From Thinopyrum elongatum (taxonomy: Eukaryota > Streptophyta > Magnoliopsida > Poales > Poaceae), in assembly GCA_011799875.1 (NCBI GenBank), contig CM022302.1, positions 102,364,237 through 102,428,236 on the forward strand: a DNA stretch of 64,000 nucleotides, in the 5' to 3' direction. The translations under genes and the position numbers were made by a program. Shown in pieces: positions 23,924 through 36,489 of the stretch; position 1 is the stretch's first letter, and each line of letters begins with the position of its first letter. The notes below the pieces were generated by a model. The model saw nothing but the letters and a program-made list of their open reading frames with translations, made no database searches and was not told the DNA's origin.

Positions 23924-24490
23924 CACTACAAAACAAGCGCTATTTTGCGACGTTTCACTTGTGTAATATAAAACCATTTTTCGTCACCAAATATGGTGTG
24001 GTGAAGTTTTCCGGCCATCAGCCTGACCATCATCGTAGCGCCGTCGCAGAAAATAAATTCTTGATGGTACCACTTCCTCCATGACGCAAGATCGTTTCTG
24101 ATGTGAGCTGGGGCTAATCTTTTGATGAGAGGAAGATAACTATGATTTTGGGTGGGACTTGACCCTCACGATCCGACTACCAACCGTACAAGGAGAATCA
24201 TACACGACTGATATCCATGGCAATCGCTGAACCAACTCCACGGCGTCATAGACCGAGCCAATGGCGTGATTGACCTATCCAGGAAGAATTTTTTTGCATG
24301 CAAATCGAAGAACGTGCAAGAAATTAATAGCTAAGCAATCTGAAATTGCGGATATGCTATATGGAATAAATCTCACAATATGAAATTTGGGGTTCCGATA
24401 GGATGTCTTGACGGTCGCACTAGCCGCTACGAGCGAGGACAAATAAAACTAGCTAAAGCTAAACTTCTCTAAACAAAATCCCAGTGTAAT
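23924..24490 (+). mobile_element. CACTA-type transposon terminus, one end only
   Basis: CACTACAAAACAAGCGC at 23924 matches the CACTACAA-type terminal inverted repeat of CACTA (En/Spm) DNA transposons, and it cuts off the copia element exactly there. A possible 3-bp target copy TTT precedes it. The opposite end (TTGTAGTG) was not found downstream, and gypsy element G begins at 24491. No transposase is visible. The rest of the 567 bp has no ORF of note. Confidence 0.6.
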
Positions 24491-25040
24491 TGTCTGGGGG
24501 ATGGACCCCGAGTAGACAACAGAACCCATATCCCTTTCAAAAACATCGGGGTTGGCAACGCCCCTCAATCCGGCTCGCCCCTGGCCGGCTTCCCAGCGAA
24601 ACCCGGCCAGGAGCCGCAAGCCGGCCAAGCCGGCTGGCACATGCCGGCCGGTTCCCAAAAGACCAACCTCCATCGACAAACGAGCATGGCTACAGTGCAC
24701 CCCCTTTATGCCGGCCCCTGCGGGCGCGGCTGTCGTGCCGACCAAGCCACCGCCTGGGGCGGGCGACGTCTCGAAGGTGCAACCCTGTAGCAAGCCGGCG
24801 TAGCTGTCCCATGATGTCCGACACGGCGTGCCTACAGTACCCAGCAGCCGGCCGTACCCGCGCCCGACGGGCCCGGTATGGCCCGCACCCGACGGACCCG
24901 GCGAGACCCACATCCGGCGGACCCGACAGGCCCGACGGCCCCCACTGCCGGCTCCTAGACACTGACATCCCGGCCCCGCGCCCATGTAACTTTACCATTG
25001 TAACCCCGGGGGCCTAGCCTATGACCCCCCGGAACCCCTC
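24491..25040 (+). repeat. Gypsy element G, 5' LTR, first part
   Basis: Starts TGTCTGGGGGATGGACC. It is very GC-rich (GCCGGC, GCCCGAC motifs), so overlapping ORFs on both strands here are composition artefacts. It is cut at 25036-25040 (CCCTC) by element E and resumes at 43816. Confidence 0.75.
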
Positions 25041-26061
25041 TGATGCGGAGCATCCTACGGTCATCCCCATTTACAGAACGACTACTCCTCAAGCCCCAAG
25101 AGGACATACGACAAGACATCGAACATACGCCATTGGACACAAGGTGAACTCGCTCCTCTCTGAACCGTCACTTTCCACATGTGAGACATGGCAACTACCT
25201 CAAACGTATGTGCTATGCATGACTAGGAACCAGGAGGAAGACCATGGAACAGATAGGAGCATTGGACAAAACGGTGAGGACACCGAATGCGAAGACCAAG
25301 AGGAAGAGCTGCCAGAAAGCTACATCTCTCAGATGTCCGACAACCTCCGGACGACCGACGGACTCCGGACATCCGACGCCTGGAGACTCCAGCAGCCAGA
25401 AGGCCCAGCCGACAAGTCCTCCAGTGTCCGGATGACCGACGGCCTTCAGACGTCCGACAACCTCCAGCCACCGGACGTCCGACATCTTCCGGAAATCCAG
25501 TGTCCCCCGACCAGAGCCAAAACGTCGGAAGTCCGATGCCCTCCGGACGTCCGGACCCCTGCGAGTGACCGGATGACTGACGCCTGTCGGACGTCCGACA
25601 TATCCTGTCTGCGCTCAGAGATCGGGCCCGAGGCCCATGTACCCATTCGCCCCTCACTTACCCCTTCATGGCCCTAGACTATATATACTCCTCCACCTCC
25701 CCCATTTCAGGGTTAGCAAAGGATTAGCTCATTTGAGAGATAGAGCTTTGCTCATCCACTTGATACCTTCTCCATCGGAGACCACGACCTCTACGGAGAA
25801 GATCCCCCAAGTGGATTCAAGACCCTTCATGGGAAGACCCCTCAAGACCTCCTCACGGAGAAGAACTACCGCCTCTTGTATCATCCTTTGTTGCGTTTGG
25901 ATATCGTATCACTCTTTATTTTCATGGATCTAGCACATGCATGATTGTTCTCGTTGATTCGAGTGTCTTTCTCTCGTGTTATCCCCTTGTGTTCTTCGTG
26001 TTCTTCATAGGATCCTCTCCATTTCATGAAAGATCGGCCCTAGGGTATCCACTCTACATCA
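25041..26061 (+). repeat. 5' LTR of element E
   Basis: 1021 bp with a TATA box (CTATATATACTCC) near 25679. The upstream part (about 25330-25610) is packed with GGACGTCCGAC-like palindromic motifs. The 3' LTR at 42817 is collinear but about 27 bp shorter, owing to small indels. Confidence 0.93.
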
Positions 26062-26064
26062 TCT

Positions 26065-26077
26065 TGGTATCATGAGC
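26065..26077 (+). other. Primer-binding site of element E
   Basis: TGGTATCATGAGC lies three bases after the 5' LTR. It is the same variant site as at 796-808. Confidence 0.7.
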
Positions 26078-28039
26078 CACGTTGATCACGAATTTGGAGT
26101 CCCAACCCCTCTGTTTCTAGCCTAATTTTGTTGATTTCTTCCCCAATTTCAAAAATTCCCACCAAAAATAGCCCCAAATTTTTTTGTGATTTGTTGGTTT
26201 GATGATGTTTTGTTGATTTTGATCCATGGATTCGTTGTGTTTTGAGTGGAGCTAGCATCTCCACAAGTTTCCCCACTTTCCATCCACGAAATCTCCTCAA
26301 TTTTGACCCCAAAATCATCATTTTCCACCCAAAATCGCGTCCCGGATCTGAAATCCCGAGTTGACCCAGACTCGTCGGACATCCGACACTTTTTCGGACG
26401 TCCGGAGCCTTCCGAACCATCAGACGACCGGTATTTACCGGAGATCCGACACCCCTAACCCGAGAAGAGACGTCCGACACGTGTGAAAACTGACTTCGCT
26501 AAAATTTAGTTCGGCCATAACTAATTCATCCGGAGTCCGATATTGACGTTCTTTAGCTCGTTTTGTAGCTATGGACATCCCCCATCCCACAAAAATACTA
26601 CCACCATCATTTAACTCCATAAATTATTTGGAACTTTGGCATCTTTGCCTAGGGCCTTCACCACATCATCCGCTATACCACCACCGACTTCCACAACCTA
26701 ACCCTTTTGTTCCCCATAGCATTAGTGGTTGCTTGAGTAGTGATTCGAGTCCCCTAAGGTGTTTTGGCTACTTAGGGATGGTTACTTCTTCATCAACCAC
26801 CACCATAACTTACGCATAATCTTGCCCACCATACATTTCCGCCACCTCAACTTAACCCAATTTTGTTTGAGCTTGTTTGAGTTGTGGGTTGTGTCTCCTA
26901 AGGTGTTTCATCTCTTTAGGGACGGTGACCTCAACTTCCACTTCGCATAACCCATCATTGCACTTCCACAATCCCTTTGAGTTTCCGCAAAACCACCACG
27001 GCTTTCCGCCACCACCATTTGACATTTGCCTTTGGAATTTTGATTTGTAGTTTTTCCGTTTCCTAGGGTGTTTTGGCTAACTAGGAACGGTTCGGCATCG
27101 ACAACACCGCTGCTCAACTTCGCCAAGGATTCAACATCGACCACCTTCACCATTTTGACACCCAAACTGTACGCAAGAACGGTGACCTCTATATCATCTT
27201 GGAATCGTGGTATCCCATCATTGTACATTCTTCTTGCCATCGTATTGATAACCCCTAGCCCATTCTGCGTCACTTGCCTATCGAGACTAGCCATTTGAGT
27301 ATTGCCGGCAACGTTACTTGTGCATATTAGTGATCATCGATCTACACCATCCATTGCATACATACCATATCATATTGGTATCATCTTGGTATCATAGTAC
27401 CATCCCTTGTGTCACAAGATTGTTCCCGCATATACACAATTGCTATCTTGGTTTGTGCATTCCACATACTGGCCATACAAAAAAAAGAATAAGCTTTTTA
27501 GCAAAGAAAAAGAGAGCAAAGAAGCTTGTAAGCAAGAGACGTAGCATCATACCACATTGCATATAAGATTGTGATATCCGGTCATCTTGGATAATCTTGA
27601 GAAACACCGAGAACATCACATATACATATTATACTTGGGATAGAAGTCGCTACATTTTGTCTCATATAGATAGTGCACAAGTTCGTATCCGCCTTTTGAG
27701 CAATTGGCTAGCGTCTCTCTAGTGTTGTGCGACAAGAGCATTTTCCGCCGATTCCACATTTTCCGCTTAATCCTTGGTTGCACTTGCGAATTTGTGAATC
27801 TCTTTCAACATTATTGACTTTTGCTAACATTTTGCATCAAATTTTTGTGCCACTATCATCACCGAGCTACTCCATAAGCCTTACTTGTGTAGGTGTGAGA
27901 ATTGATGAGATACGGTACCAATTGTGCTATTTCCTTGCTACACTATTGAGTGATCATTGATCCATTCTCAACATCGGTTAAGGTACATTTGGTATAGTTC
28001 TTCTCTTTCTCCCACTCACATTTGCTCGAGTCTTGTGAT
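26078..28039 (+). other. Leader of element E
   Basis: About 2 kb without a convincing ORF. It has further GACGTCC-type motifs (about 26340-26480) and several short repeats of CTAGGGTGTTTTGGCTA and CTTAGGGA type (26755-27090). Confidence 0.6.
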
Positions 28040-28913
28040 GGATAGGCAAGGCATTTCATCTCCGGTCTTCGACAACAACGACGGCGTGAACAACTTCATC
28101 ACCAAAACGTCCATCTTCGATCTACAACGACAAATGCAAGGTGCACAATCAAGATTGCGAGAACGCATCGACAACCTCGCCATCGACATACAACACTCCG
28201 AGCTACGTACAAGAGACTACCTCGACCACAAGCTCTCCACACAAAAGGAGGAGAACGATGCAAGGATGGAGGAGATTCGGCCTTGTTGGTCAACCGTTCT
28301 TCCCCTTCATCATCGTTAAGGCGGCGGCGAGCAAGTCGATCATCTTCGGAGTGCCCACGCGATGCAAGGGCAATTCATCCATGTCCACATCTTCATGATG
28401 GCCACCATCACAATTGTGATCAACATCGTCATGAAGGGCAAGTCACCTCCAAGCATCATGTGCACAACGACGACAAACGGCATCTACTACAAGCTCAAGC
28501 ATGACAACGCCACCATCAACATGAAGATGCTCGCGATGCGTACACGTACAAGTCCCAACAAGCTCTACATCAAGCTACGGCCAAACTTCATGAGCACAAG
28601 AGAAGACCACGAGACAAGCACCACCAAGAGGAAGCTACGGCTACCACCACCACTTCGGCATCTTCGCCAAGTGTTATCAAGGCATCTTCGCCTTTGGACG
28701 TACGACATCTTTGCCTACTTCCCATGAGTTCGCCTACATCGACATCTTCAACAACAAGGTGACCACCTACAAACAAGGGTGACACTTCTATCTTCGGAAG
28801 CTCCTCAAGGAAGATAGCCAAGCATTGGAAATTCCCTTTGGTCATGGAGATGAGCTACGAGATGCCACATCATATGGGCCTCCTACAACAAAACGGCGAC
28901 AAGACGGTTGAGC
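28040..28913 (+). pseudogene. N-terminal ORF of element E, broken
   Basis: The ATG at 28040 (MDRQGISSPVFDNNDGVNNF) starts a coiled-coil-like segment rich in Arg, Gln and Glu (residues 25-85) that stops near 28317. Low-complexity His/Thr/Lys-rich reading continues in other frames to the F1 insertion at 28914. It may be a gag start, but no capsid or zinc-knuckle signature is seen. Confidence 0.45.
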
Positions 28914-28918
28914 AAGGG

Positions 28919-29401
28919 TGTCGGTGTCAAAACCGGCGGATCTCGGGTAGGGGGTCCCGAACTGTGCGTCTAAGGTCGATGGTAACAGGAGACGGGGGAC
29001 ACGATGTTTACCCAGGTTCGGGCCCTCTCTATGGAGGTAATACCCTACGTCTTGCTTGATTGATCTAGATGAATATGAGTATTACAAGAGTTGATCTACC
29101 ACGAGATCATAATGGCTAAAACCCTAGAAGTCTAGCCTGTCTGATTATGATTGTGATTATCCTTGTCTCTATGGACTAAACCTTCCGGTTTATATAGACA
29201 CCGGAGGGGGCTAGGGTTGTACAAAGTCGGTTACAGAGAAAGGAATCTTCATATCCGAATGCCAAGCTTGCCGTCCACGCTAAGGAGAGTCCCAGCCGGA
29301 CACGGGAGAGAGTCTTCTGTCTTGTATCTTCATGGCCCATCAGTCTGGCCCACATTACGTAGCCTGGACGCCCGAGGACCCCTTAATCCAGGACTCCCTC
29401 A
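28919..29401 (-). repeat. 3' LTR of element F1
   Basis: Reverse orientation, 483 bp. Minus-strand TATA (TCTATATAAACC) near 29190-29200. The PPT-like TTCAGGGGCTAC (minus strand) adjoins at 29402. Confidence 0.92.
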
Positions 29402-29953
29402 GTAGCCCCTGAACCAGGCTTCAATGACGATGTGTCCGGCGCGCAGATTGTCTTCGGCATTGCAAGGCGGGTTCCTCCTCCGAATACTCCAAAACAGACT
29501 TCGAGCGCAGAAAACGTGTCCGGCTCTGCAAAACAGGTACCACACACCACCGCAGAGAGTACAATATTTCATGAGTCCCATCTGCTGACAACTTTCTGTA
29601 ACGCGACACCACGTTCCTGCGCGGTCATTATTCCGAACCGTTTTTTTTCTTTAGCCTCCCGCTCCATGTTTCGAGAAGCGGTTTTATTGGCACGTCTTGT
29701 CAAAGCAGAGATCGTGTCCCCTTTATTATGGGATTCTCATCAATACGGGCGTGGGTAACCCAACCGTCCCGTGGGTATGATTCCTTGGGAATAGGCAGGT
29801 TTGGAGGCCTAGGAGGAGGCGTTTTTGATATTCATCGCCTTTATAAAGGGGCACAGACCCGTCTTTCTCCTCCACGCTTTCCCCTTCCTCATCTTTTCCA
29901 ACCTCGAGTTCTAGCACCCAAGGTTCAATTTATTGGTTCCAAGCCTCCTAGCC

Positions 29954-31129
29954 ATGTCCGGACCCAACCTTCAAGGCCGGTGGGTGGCCTCCTCTGTCAC
30001 AGAGGAGGATATCGCGAAGCTCTGGGAGACAAGATACCTGACCGCGGAAATCCCCCACAGGCTCCCTGCCCAAGGGCAGGTCATTCCTACTCCCCGATCC
30101 GGCGAGAGGGTCGTATTCATCTCTCACTTCCTCCGAGGGCTAGTGTTCGCTCTCCATCCCTTCGTTCGCGAACTCATGTTCTATTACGGGCTAGATTTTC
30201 ATGATCTGGCTCCGAAATCCTTTCTTCACATCTCGGCATTCATTGTCATGTGCGAGGCCTTTCTCCGGATTCCTCCACACTTCAGCTTATGGTTCAAGAC
30301 CATTAAGATGACGCCGAAGGTGGTCGATGGGAAGCAAGCGGAGTGCAGCGGTGCTACAGTGAGCAAACTCATCCATACACCTTGGCTAAAAGGCTCTTTC
30401 ACGGAAACCTCCAACCTATGGCAGCGGGAGTGGTTTTACATCACTGAACCCCGTGGCACCAAGTGGGTAGCTACACCTGCGTTCCGGTCGGGCCCTCCAT
30501 TGCGGCTTGCATCATGGGTTAATAAGGGGCTGGACTGGGGATCAACGGATGAAGTGCAGACGCTACAAAGCCGCATCCGGAGCCTCCTTGAGAAGGACAC
30601 CGGCCTCATCAACGTAATACAGGTAATGCTAGTCCGCCGGGTCCTGCCGTGCCAGCGACGGCCCCTCCACATGTGGGAGTTCAACCTGGAAGGACCACGG
30701 ACTCTTCAGCACTTCTTTGGCACAACGCACAAAGGAATGTGGAAGTTATTCTTCGAGACACGAAAACAGTGGCCGGATACTACCGAGGACATCGGCCTCG
30801 ACTGCAACCATCCGGATACCTCGGTAGGCCCTCGACTCTCTGAACACAGCTTAGTTAAATATCTTGTAACAACATACTGAGAAAACCATCTTCGACCAGG
30901 GCTGGATCAAGAAGGCGGAAAGAATTAGGTGTTCGGCCCCTCTTCCTGAAGACTCAGCAGATCCTGTGTTAACAAGGATGCTGGCCCCGGCGCCATACCA
31001 AGTGTCGGCGAAGGGGGGCAAAGAGGAGAGCAAGAAGGCCAAAGGCGACCTCTATTCCAGAGGTGCTATGTCCGGGGAGGTTGAAACTCCCTCTTTCGAA
31101 GACAAAAGGGAAGAAGAAACTGACACCCC
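29954..31129 (+). pseudogene. Antisense gene of F1: 'putative gypsy-type transposon' protein, N-terminal part
   Basis: The ATG at 29954 (MSGPNLQGRW) opens exon 1 (29954-30823, 290 codons). A 76-bp intron (GTAGGC...GACCAG, 30824-30899) rejoins in phase to exon 2 (GWIKKAERIR...), which runs to 31129 where a reverse LTR cuts it. Motifs such as RVVFISHFLRGLVFALHPFVR and FYYGLDFHDLAPKSFLHISAF recall the plant family named 'transposase (putative), gypsy type' (Pfam PF04195, from memory). Despite the name it lacks an obvious transposase triad. It runs opposite to F1's gag, so it is an antisense accessory gene of this lineage. Exons 1 and 2 are open, but the C-terminal coiled-coil part is missing here. 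A matching C-terminus is at 36490-37287. Confidence 0.72.
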
Positions 31130-31425
31130 TGTCGGTGTCAAAACCGGCAGATCTCAGGTAGGGGGTCCCAAACTGTGCGTCTAAGGTCGATGGTAACAGC
31201 AGACGGGGGACACGATGTTTACCCAGGTTCGGGCCCTCTCTATGGAGGTAATACCCTACGTCCTGCTTGATTGATCTTGATGAATATGAGTATTACAAGA
31301 GTTGATCTACCACGAGATCATAATGGCTAAAACCCTAGAAGTCTAGCCTGTCTGATTATGATTGTGATTATCCTTGTCTCTACGGACTAAACCCTCCGGT
31401 TTATATAGACACCGGAGGGGGCTAG
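31130..31425 (-). repeat. Truncated reverse Fatima-like LTR (F3)
   Basis: Begins exactly at the LTR edge (TGTCGGTGTCAAAACC, plus reading) and stops after 296 bp, just past its TATA box (minus TATATAA, 31402-31408), against the F2 LTR. It probably records a further Fatima-like insertion (target ACCCC, 31125-31129) that lost the rest. Confidence 0.8.
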
Positions 31426-31908
31426 TGAGGGAGTCCTGGATTAAGGGGTCCTCGGGCGTCTGGGCTACGTAATGTGGGCCGGACTGATGGGCCATGAAGA
31501 TACAAGACAGAAGACTCTCTCCCGTGTCCGGCTGGGACTCTCCTTAGCGTGGACGGCAAGCTTGGTGTTCGAATATGAAGATTCCTTTCTCTGTAACCGA
31601 CTTTGTATAACCATAGCCCCCTTCGGTGTCTATATAAACTGAAGGGTTTAGTCCGTAGAGACAAGGATAATCGCAATCATAATCAGACAGGCTAGACTTC
31701 TAGGGTTTTAGCCATTACGATCTCGTGGTAGATCAACTCTTGTAATACTCATATTCATCAAGATCAATCAAGCAGGACGTAGGGTATTACCTCCATAGAG
31801 AGGGCCCGAACCTGGGTAAACATCGTGTCCCCCGTCTCCTGTTACCATCGACCTTAGACGCATAGTTCGGGACCCCCTACCCGAGATCCGCCGGTTTTGA
31901 CACCGACA
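31426..31908 (+). repeat. 5' LTR of element F2
   Basis: TGAGGGAGTCCTGG...ACACCGACA, 483 bp, the same length as the two F1 LTRs. TATA box TATATAAAC at 31631. Confidence 0.92.
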
Positions 31909-31955
31909 TTGGTGCTTTCATTGAGAGTTCCGCTGTGTTGACGCTAGAAGACTCG

Positions 31956-34900
31956 ATGGCTCCATCAATCATCCACAACGATGCTGCCTTGAGGGAGGTC
32001 TTTCTCCCCAGCCAGATCTTCGTATTCGGCGGCTTCATGCTGCGGGCCAATTCGCTTGGCCATCTAGAGCAGATCGACAGCTACGCCCCTGGCCGTCAGG
32101 TCAGGTTTGGAAACTTGAACTATGTTGCTGATATCCGCGGAGACTTGATCTTCGACGGATTCAAGCCCATTGCAGCAGCTGCTCCCTGCCACCGCGATGA
32201 ACATGACCTAAATCTGTCATCGGACCATACCCGGGAGATAGCTCCTGTAACTGCCCTGGCCCTAGATCCGGAGCAGATTGCGCCATCCGAGGACAGGAAG
32301 CTTAACCCCGCCACGGAAGCTGCAGACTCAGCGGCGTTGGAGCCGCACACAGACCCAACTTCAAACAAGATCTGTGTCACCAGAACCTCGGACTCGTTTC
32401 CGGCAACAGGTTCCGAACCGCGTGTGTCCGCGCCCGTCGAGTTCAATCGGGCGCCGATCGTCGAGTTCAGCTCCGCGGACATCTTCCGGCACTCACCTTT
32501 GGGTGATGTGCTTAACTCATTAAAAACCCTCTCCTTAGCGGGGGACAGGCAGCCGAACTATATCCGGTTTGAACTGGGGGCTGAGGACGGAGAATTTCGC
32601 TTCCCACCCACCGCCCACTTCATTGCCACTGTGGAAGATTTAACCGACATGCTCGATTACGACTCCGAAGACATCGACGGTATGGACGCCGATGCCGGAG
32701 AGGAGCAGGCCCAAAACCCGCCGTTTACTGGGTGCTGGACAGCCACCTCCTCGTATGACATGGACATGGTGGATACCCCCAAAGAGAATAACGACGATAA
32801 CAAGAAAGATCCAGTCGAGGATACACCTCCTGAGACACGGCCAAAGTGCCGACGTCAGCGGCGCCGCTCTAAATCACGCCGTGGAAAATATAGCAATACC
32901 GGCATGAGAGAGAACAATACTCCGGATGAGGCCGAAGACAAAGAAGATCCCGTCGAGCCGACTTTCGAACAGGATGATAGGGAAGATGGGCAAGCAAGCC
33001 CTGATGAACAGGCCATAAACGAAGACTCGGAGGACAGCAACTATCTTCCACCCTCCGAAGATGAGGTGAGCCTCGGCGACGAAGACTTTATCGTGCCTGA
33101 GGAACCCGTCGAGCAGGAGCGCTTTAAGCGCTGGCTAATAGCCACTGCGAAGAGCCTGAAAAAGAAACAGCAGGAGCTTCAAGCTGATCAAGATCTACTC
33201 AATGACAGATGGACTGATGTCCTGGCAGCCGAGGAATACGGACTCGAGCGCCCCATTAAAAGTTATCCGAGGCATAAACTGCTACCCCAATTCAACGACG
33301 AGGCACTTAAGCCCATGCCATCAACACATAATGCGGCTGACCGACCACCACGTGGCCGGGACAAAGCGGCAACTCAAGCCGAACACCAGCCCATACTACC
33401 TCGCCACAAAAGCAAAGACATAACAGCCCGGGGTCATACATATGACCTGCGGCAGGACCTGGACAATAGAGCAGGTCAGTCCAGATCAATCTATGGATCA
33501 TGGGGGCATGCCCTGGCACGCTACGACGGCTATCAAGCCAGACATGACAAACATAACCACGCCCGGGCCAAAGACTGCCGACGAACTCAATCCGAGCTAC
33601 ATCGCGACGTGGCCCGATATAGAGGCGCTGCACACCCCCTCTGCTTCACTGATGAAGTAATGGAGCACGAATTCCCAGAAGGGTTTAAACCCGTAAATAT
33701 CGAATCATATGATGGAACAACAGATCCCGTGGTATGGATTGAGGATTTTTTTTCTCCATATTCATATGGCCTGTGGTGATGACCTTCACGCCATCAAATA
33801 CCTCCCATTAAAACTCAAGGGGCCAGCTCGGCACTGGTTAAACAGTCTGCCTGAAAACTCTATTGGCAGCTGGGAGGAATTGGAAGACGCCTTCCGCGAC
33901 AACTTCCAAGGTACATATGTACGACCTCCGGATGCCAATGACTTAAGTCACATAGTTCAACAGCCTGGAGAGTCGCCCAGGAAATTCTGGACTAGGTTCC
34001 TAACTAAAAAGAACCAGATCGTCGACTGTCCGGATGCCGAAGCCCTAGCGGCCTTTAAGCATAGCATCCGCGATGAATGGCTCGCTCGTCACCTCGGCCA
34101 AGAAAAACCGAAGTCCATGGCAGCCCTCATGGCACTCATGACCCGCTTTTCTGCGGGCGAGGATAGTTGGCTAGCTTGTAGCAATAACACTGCAAGCGAT
34201 GCCGGTACCTCTGAAGCCAAGAATGGCAATGGCAAGCCCCGACGCAGCAGGCACAAGCGCCGAAGCAATGGTGGCACTGCCGATGACATGGCGGTCAACG
34301 CTGGTTTCAGTGGCTCCAAGTCCGGCCAGCGAAAGAAGCCATACAAAAGAAACAATACGGGCTCATCCAGCTTGGACCGCATACTCGATCGTCCATGCCA
34401 GATTCACGGCACCCCTGATAAACCAGCCAATCATACCAATAGAGACTGTTGGGTTTTTAAACAGGCCGGCAAGTTAAATGCCGAACACAAGGAGAAGGGG
34501 TCGCAAAGCGAGGATGATGACGAGGAGTCCCATCCGCCGAACACAGGAGGCCAGAAGAAGTTCCCTTCCCAGGTTAAAACGGTGAACATGATATACGCCA
34601 CTCATATCCCCAAAAGGGAGCGCAAACGAGCGCTCAGGGATGTCTACGCGATGGAGCCATTTGCCCCAAAGTTCAACCCATGGTCTTCCTGCCCGGTCAC
34701 CTTCGATCACAGGGACCATCCGACCAGTATTCATCATGGCGGTTCAGTCGCACTGGTCCTCGATCCAATTGTTGATGGATTCCATCTCACGCGCGTCCTC
34801 ATGGACGGCGGCAGCAGCCTGAACCTGCTCTATCAGGATACAGTGCGCAAAATGGGCATTGATCCCTCAAGGATCAAACCCACAAAAAATACCTTTAAAG

Positions 34901-35304
34901 GAGTCATACCAGGTGTAGAGGCCCGCTATACGGGCTCAATCACACTGGAGGTCGTCTTCGGATCCCCGGACAACTTCAGAAGCGAAGAGTTGATCTTCGA
35001 TATCGTCCCCTTCCGCAGCGGCTATCATGCACTGCTCGGACGAACCGCATTTGCTTGATTCAATGCGGTACCACACTATGCTTATCTCAAGCTCAAGATG
35101 CTGGGTCCATGTGGTGTCATAACAGTTAATGGAAACACGGAGCGCTCCCTCCGTACTGAGGAGCACACCGCAGCCTTGGCAGCGGAAGTACAGAGCGGCC
35201 TTGCCAAGCAGAATCTTAATTCAGCGGCCAAACTCCCGAACACTGTCAAGCGGATCTGGACTACTCCGCAGCATAACAGTCCGGCTCGTCAGGAGTTAGA
35301 CTAG
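31956..35304 (+). pseudogene. Gypsy gag-protease of F2, broken
   Basis: The ATG at 31956 (MAPSIIHNDAALREVFLP) starts a long gag with acidic and basic linkers. An extra T in a poly-T run near 33745-33752 shifts the frame (the first frame stops at 33779). The second frame carries the capsid-like region (KYLPLKLKGPARHWLNSLP, about 33800) and then the retropepsin site VLMDGGSSLNLLYQD (about 34797). A TGA at 35056-35058 interrupts the protease tail; reading then continues in frame to 35304. No CCHC finger is obvious, although a CQIHGTPDKPANHTNRDCW stretch near 34395 may be a zinc-knuckle variant. Pol is missing. The minus-strand copy at 37288-38791 is its F1 counterpart. Confidence 0.85.
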
Positions 35305-36489
35305 CAATCCGGCCTCCGTCTCCGTCCCGGCCAAATGGCGACATACGTACCACGTGTACATAATTACGCACTTAAAATACCATGGGCATAGACGGAGGCA
35401 TAACTATATTGTGATCCATAATACGGCTAGACCTCCCCTAGATACATGTACTCTCACTTTTTCTTTTTTATCCTTTTCAGGTTTTCCACAGGCCCCTCAA
35501 GACGGCCTGATCATCGGTCCTTTCGAAGGATAGATACACCAAGATAGCAAGAAGCATTGCGGTATGCGGGAATCTCTAGGAAGTCTTTTTGACGGTCACT
35601 CTACCTGTTTTCAGGACCCTCACGTAGCTCTCCCTTGGTCATGGCATGTAAAATAGCCCTGTTGCTTATCGCACTACTTATACGCTTTTACGTATCCATA
35701 AATTTGTAATGGAAACAGTTCGCGGCCCAACTTCTGCGGCACTAGCTTATTACTTTTTTTTCTTGATAATCTTATCCATTGCACCCGTACACTTTGGTAC
35801 GACCTAAATTTGCCAGGGGCTTTATTGCGCCCCATAATACGGCAACAAAGTCTGAACACTTTTTATAGTATAGTTCGGCACCCTGAATTTAGCATTATAT
35901 GCATTGGCTCCGAATCATGTCTTTGGTCAATAGTTGGGTTGCCCGGCTCCTGTGCCTTACGTTCCGCTATATCGGCTAGGGTAGTAAAGGGAGAACTACT
36001 GCGATTGTGCCCTGGTTCATCCGGATGAGCACCTCAGTAGAGAAAGCCGAAAACTGACTGTCATGATGCGGCGTGAGCCGGTCAGCTCTTCGGAGGTTAC
36101 AAATCTTTTGCGATTTTTCCCGCATTATGCGACGAATCGGTCTTTACCCGATCCGGTGTTTACAGCACCGTAGTTTGGATTCACGAATACTAGGGGCTGC
36201 GCCTAAATTTCTATAAAACTCCTATGGCTAAGTGAGGGTGATAAAGCCACATAGTCCGGTTGCCTGGTTCGTTGCGCTAAACACCTCCTTCAAGGACCAA
36301 ACTTTGGATAAAGAGTGTTTAGATTTTATCCCGAACACCCCCGTACTACCTACGTGGGGGCTGAAGCCGACGACTGGCCAACTCTCAGATTTAATAAAAC
36401 GGCCGCACAGGAGGAAAAATCTTGATACAACCAACTAACATTATATTACATATTAGTTTCGTTTTATTGTGCAGGACAGGATAACATAT
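35305..36489. other. Non-coding middle region of F2
   Basis: About 1.2 kb between protease and the antisense gene. It has pyrimidine-rich stretches (35455-35485, 35750-35765) and scattered short ORFs only. No pol motif in any frame. Confidence 0.6.

Noticed and set aside
24449..25017. Long overlapping ORFs on both strands (up to 178 codons)
   Set aside because: They lie in the GC-rich LTR of element G, where stop codons are rare in every frame. No domain was found.
25021..25677. 218-codon ORF and antisense ORFs
   Set aside because: Within the 5' LTR of element E. The repeated GGACGTCC motifs keep several frames open.
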